64,000 bases of DNA from Eudromia elegans. Its lineage: Eukaryota > Chordata > Aves > Tinamiformes > Tinamidae. A model generated the notes under the pieces. That model saw only the letters and a list, made by a program, of their open reading frames with translations, was not told where the DNA came from and ran no database searches. Below, piece by piece: positions 58,833-64,000 of this stretch. Position 1 is the stretch's first letter. Each line of letters begins with the position of its first letter. The stretch covers positions 1 through 64,000 of the forward strand of contig PTEX01000486.1 of the NCBI GenBank assembly GCA_003342815.1, given 5' to 3'. A program made the translations under genes and the position numbers.

Positions 58833-61800
58833 CTAAAGGATATACAAATAAAAGGGGGAAAAAAGGAAGAAAGGGGCAGATTATTAGACAAACAGAGTCT
58901 AAACACATTTACAACACTGAAGAAACAAAACAAACTATTTTCTTCACAGACACTCTTAAATCTACAAAGTGGTATTTTGGGCTTCACAGAGATCTGGGGC
59001 AAAGCTGCTCAGTGTCTTGATGAAGCTGAGATTTATGTATGCCTCTTCAAAACAATTCATTTTATCAAATCTTATGCTTTAACAGAAAAAAAAACGATCT
59101 CTTACCTATAGCAGAAAAGCCATAAAAAGCAAGGTAGAAGCAGCAGTTATTATTAAAGTACTCACACTAACCACATCAGCACGATTTTCACCTTTAAGGC
59201 TTGCTGATCAAGTGAAAGTGACCCCAGACAAAATTAGCAAAACACTTTAAATTGCTCATAACTTTATCAGAACTTTTAAAGTTCACTCGGGAGACCATCA
59301 GCCTAATGGCCAAAGAAAACTACTTGAATGAAGATTTTCCATTTTTATGCACAATATTCTGTATTTCATGGGTGATTACTTCCCCCTTCCTATCACATCA
59401 GAGAGGGCCACTTTCTTCAAAGCACTTATTGACACCAAACTTCTGTAGAATATAACAGCACCATCATCACTACCTTAGTTATGGAGAACGACACACAGAG
59501 GTAAAATGGTTTAGTAAAGGACATGGGGAAGCCTGGGCACAGAAGGGCAGTAAGTGTTGGACTTCCAATCTAGTGCCTGAAACCTTGATCCAGAAAGAAT
59601 GTAAGAAGTAAGAATAATAGCTGATATCCTCTGATGGGGCAGCTAGCCCGCATCTCACATAGCTCTGTTGACTAGAGAAACATGTTAATCCAAGAACACA
59701 GGCTACTGCCCACGGTAACAGTCATGGCTTTATTTAGTCTTCTTTATCCATGAAAACACAATCAGAAGAATTAGACTTTTGCTTGATGCTTTCCTTGGGA
59801 AGAAAAGAAGTGAACCACTCCATCTTTATATTGGGTAAGAGGGCCAAGTATATGCCAAACAGGATTATAATTTTACCTGGAATTTGTCATACTAACTTAG
59901 AGTAATAGAGTTAGTTAATGTACCACTCTCAGGAATGATATTTACATTTCCATTAGAATCATCTTGTTGATTTAGTTCTTGCACACTATAGGAAATGGAT
60001 TGAAAAATACGGACTGCTCATCAGGGTGGTCTTACTTAGATCCTCATTTTGAGGATCCATTTGAGTTCCAAGTACTGGAGAAAAACTAGTTAAACATTTT
60101 TTCCCCTAAAGAGCACACAGACACAATAGGCAAGAGAAGGGGCAAGATGAAAGGCAGTGTAGTATCGATTTCATAGATGGGATCGTCCTGGAGAAGGTGC
60201 AATAGGCTAAGCAAAGACTGAAAAGTAAGTCGGAAGAGGAAATTAGTTACAATTACCAGCTCAGGACTTCCAGCACAGTAATATGTTTCCATATGTAACA
60301 GTGGACAAGAAAAAGCTGCTAAGGACAAAAGCCAATAATAGGAAAAGAATCTTGCCCAACTCCTAAGAAGAACCTACTGTGTCGTTTCTAACCTTGTCAG
60401 TACTTGGCAACCTGGGGAATCTTCCAACATGGTCTAATGTTGTGGGGATTCTTATGCTGCCTCTCATGGCAAAATTTGGCTTAGCACAGGTAAATATCTG
60501 TGTATTTGTATATTAACTACTCACAAATATAAGCTAGGAGCCCCACAAATACCAAGGGGCTCCATAGTGGCAGAATCTGTGAAAATTTTGCTAACAACTT
60601 GTGATAGTCTAGAAATGAACAAAGTCAGCAATAACAGTGTTCCCCAGAAACAAAAAACACTCTTCTTTCTACTGAGTCGTTCCCTACCACTTATTCCGAA
60701 ACAAATATGTGGATCCGGCTATCCACATGACCACAGGGTGCATATCACAGCTCACACAGCACATGCTCGTACTTAAAATGTCAATAGCTTGCTCTAAATA
60801 CCACAACTCTTAGCTGCAGTCATCTTTCATGTTGGCGGGTGTGCCTTGGGCTTGCTTCCGCTGCCTCATTCAGATCTGAGCTTTCCTTATTACTGTAAGA
60901 ATTACTGAAACCTTCCTGCATCAGTGATTAAATTACTCCGTTTATTCCTTCCTACAACAAATCAAATAAGGGATGGAAGTTACATTCATTTTTAATCCAA
61001 ATTATTTTTCCTCCTCATGTTCTGATTTAATTAACCAATAACTGAATTAAGCGGTAATCGCCATAAAGTCTTTCTTGCTGTTATCTTCTGCTTACTATCC
61101 TCTCCTTGCTTACGGTTGATGTTAGCAGAGTAACATGAGCGACATAATGCAATTTAAAGATTCTTCCATCATCTTACTTCCTTCAGCACCAAATCTTCAC
61201 ATCAAAAGCTATTTGCACACTGTGAAATTAAAAGGACACTCAGCAGATAAAAAACATGTTCTGTTTTTCACTCACTGTTTTTAAAGCTTAAAGAATATGT
61301 AACATGCCACTCTTCACCATCTGCATTTACAATTTAGAGCACAGATATCTCATCATTTTCATTTTTCAATTTGCAGCATTTAGGATCCATGTTTTTACAG
61401 ATTTCAGTGATTCTCAAGAAATAGCCTCAAAAAGACATAAAAAAAAAATCCCTTAAGGCTGCATCATTCTCTGTACTACACTGATGTTAAAGGACATGTT
61501 ACAAAAAGGACTTTCTTACTACATCTGTTTACAGAAAATTTAACTTCTGCATTTCTCCTGGACTCTTTGGTGTTTTGTATTTAGCACATAACTCACATTA
61601 TACACACATCAAAATAGCATAATGAATATTGCTAACTTCCTTCTCAAATGCCCTGGCAAATTCTGGACACTTAACGCTCTATAAAAACATTCAATCTGTG
61701 CCAGACACATTCATGTTTTAGGTGGCTGCTACAATCCAAGAAAAGAGAAAATACATTGAAAATAACTACTGTATTCTAGTCCAAATCAATTTCTTTTTAA

Positions 61801-64000
61801 TACTCATAAATCTAGTCATTCTACAAACTTAATTAATTATTGATTACTGTGGTAGGATAGATGTAGTATTATACACGGCTGGCAAAAATAGGACAGAGAT
61901 CAGCTGTCTAGCTTCACACACCCAAACCCAGGTTAACCTTCATATTCTGACTTCTACAAAAAAAAGAAGCTTTCTTTGGGGAAGGATCTAACTCCAAAGG
62001 GTAATCCCTTTACTCACTTCCTGAAGAAGTTATGAACTACACAGCATTTTCCCCAGGATGTGATTATTTACTGATCTGTATTCTGTTGCTGGGAGTAAAT
62101 CCTAGTCAGGATGAAGCTTCAGTTATGCTATATACTTCAGGGATCATTTTCTCTCTTGCTAGAAAGCTGCCAGTTTTGAGGTGAAACATCTGCTGTTTAA
62201 TATTGTAAACATATAATGTTCAAGTTTATGATTGGTAATGGAGGATACCACATGCTTACAAAAGGAAAATATAAGAGGAGGTAAAACACAGCAGTGGTCT
62301 TGGATACTGTGACTTCTAGATGTCTATGTAAGACGACAAGACCATAGGGACTGAAAAATAATACTGGCTTGTGAACAAAGATGTATCTATTGGTTTTCAG
62401 CAGATTTAGGCCAAGACTTTAGATTAACCTGCTGGTGAAAATACTGGTCGGAAAATACCCATCTGGGTGGATTTTGATTTCGACAGGTCCCCTTAAAGAA
62501 AGGGCTATATAGAATCATAAAATGCTTAAAGTTGAAAGGCACCTCTAGAGATCATCCAGTCCAACCTCCTGCTCCAGCAGAGACACCCAGAGCACGGGGC
62601 ACAGGGTGCCATCCAGGTGGGTTTGGAAGATCTCCAGAGAAGGAGACTCCACAACCTCTCTGGGCAGCCTGTGCCAGGGCTCTGTCACCCTCACAATATT
62701 TATTAATATATGATTATTATATGATCTCATTATATGATCTGTTTGCTGAGGAGAGCAGAAGATTGTATGAACATCCGAAGATGTATTTCTGAGATATGTT
62801 TCAAAATTGGGGCTCCCATGAAGAGTCAGGTTTTCTAAAGATAGGCCACATGATCCTCTAAAAAGAAAAAAAAAAAACATCAGTGACTTGAGTTTTACAT
62901 TTCATCAATGAAATGATGAACAACCCTGAAGCACCTACTTCAGCTGCTCTGATCCATTAAGGACTCGGAAGAATGGATTCAACCTGCTGAATCACTTCCT
63001 GCAGCCAAACATTGAGTAAGTTTAACGCCATTACTTTCCAAGAGCTGAAGAGATGATAGTCCCAGGTGAGAAGCCTGTTGGTCTCTAAGGGAGAATATTT
63101 TCTGCAGAACACACAGAGGGTGAATTCTCCCTAGACGAATCTATTTTATGGAGATTTGGGTGAGAAGTCACTGACTTTTGAAACAATGACATATTTACTC
63201 TTAATCAGAAGCTAAAATAAAAGTAAGAGCTCTTCTAATATCCCCTCACATATCCTGAGTTCTCCAATTCCCAGCAGAAATATATTTTTCCTGCAACATA
63301 CAATAACTCGCCACTGTATTGCTTTCTCCACTCCTTCAAATGTGGAAACATTTTTTTCCTCCTGAACAAGCAGAAATATTGACAGAGAATTAAAAAAAAA
63401 AAAAGGCAATGCAGGTATGAGTCACACTGGAAATAAATAAAAGAAGCCTTCAAGCCAGGAAAGAGTAGGATTGAGGGTGAGAATTTCAGCCATTGGTTTT
63501 AGAGCTATGCTCTTTATTGCTCTCATGAACTCCTTTAAAGCCTATTAAAACTAAGTATTAGTTAATTAGTTAAATATTGCAAAACACTGAATTAATGATA
63601 TAAATTCTTGAGTCACTTCAAAGCTTCAAGACCAGAAGAAAACAGTCTTAAAATTACACAGTGTTACATACTAGAGCTACATCTCACTTTGCCCAGATTG
63701 AAATCCAGAAGGAAGGTCATTCTGATATGCAAAACACAACTGTGCACACTGAAGTCTGGTCAAGACAGGAAGATTAACACACCCATTCCCGTGAAAACCA
63801 TCACAGGGACCTTTAACAACAGGTGGTGAAGGTCTTGGTTTAATATTTTCTCCTTCAGTGAAGTACCTAGCCGAGTTTGATGCTAGAGAACCAGAATTAG
63901 ATGATAGAGTGCTATTTTGTGATCAAATTCTATTTTACAGGTTTCCTGTCTTACAGTTGAAAGTGTCCTCCTCTTCTCATGCTTATAAAATCCCATCTCA
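58833..64000 (-). other. PTPRO: PTPRO intron upstream of w1 (partial)
   Basis: More than 5.1 kb of intron running off the right edge. It contains a short diverged CR1 fragment at 62511-62695. I searched for the preceding PTPRO exon (the first ectodomain segment) and did not find it. A low-repeat, AT-rich block at about 61.0-61.2 kb may be conserved. Confidence 0.8.
62511..62695 (-). mobile_element. CR1 LINE fragment (3' end, diverged)
   Basis: It begins AGAATCATAAAATGC on the + strand, a decayed CR1 3' terminus, and runs about 185 bases through the segment encoding VRVTEPWHRLPREVVESPSL on the - strand. It is shorter and more diverged than the other two copies, and is 5'-truncated just after VRVTEPW. 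Confidence 0.88.

Overview
The window is nuclear DNA from a vertebrate, almost certainly a bird. Three 5'-truncated CR1 LINE copies are the only interspersed repeats I recognise. The introns are short and AT-rich, and the exons encode a protein very close to mammalian PTPRO. A crocodilian or turtle cannot be fully excluded from the sequence alone. There are no bacterial-style operons, CRISPR arrays or prophage.

Layout: the left edge holds the last intron and last coding exon of EPS8 on the + strand (1900-2013), followed by its 3' UTR with several AATAAA signals. From about 3.4 to 10 kb lies the space between two convergent genes. It holds a small CpG-dense patch (about 6080-6270), the longest CR1 copy (about 6724-7235) and probably part of the PTPRO 3' UTR. 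From 10167 to the right edge everything belongs to PTPRO on the - strand. Its last 24 coding exons (58832 down to 10167) can be placed exactly. All internal boundaries are GT-AG and the joined frame is open for 1101 residues to a TAG stop. The signal peptide and the first part of the ectodomain (about 115 residues by comparison with the mammalian protein) lie beyond the right edge.

Biology: PTPRO (GLEPP1; CRYP-2 in chick) is an R3-type receptor tyrosine phosphatase. It has fibronectin III-like repeats outside the cell, one membrane helix, an alternatively spliced juxtamembrane segment and one catalytic domain. EPS8 is an actin-capping and Rac-signalling adaptor. The tail-to-tail EPS8/PTPRO order matches the human 12p12 neighbourhood.

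I saw no novel multi-gene system. The points worth a second look are the modular exon-phase layout of PTPRO, an intronic in-frame ATG just upstream of the membrane exon, a long TTTTA pentanucleotide tract in a PTPRO intron, the intergenic CpG patch, and a few intronic blocks that look like conserved non-coding elements.
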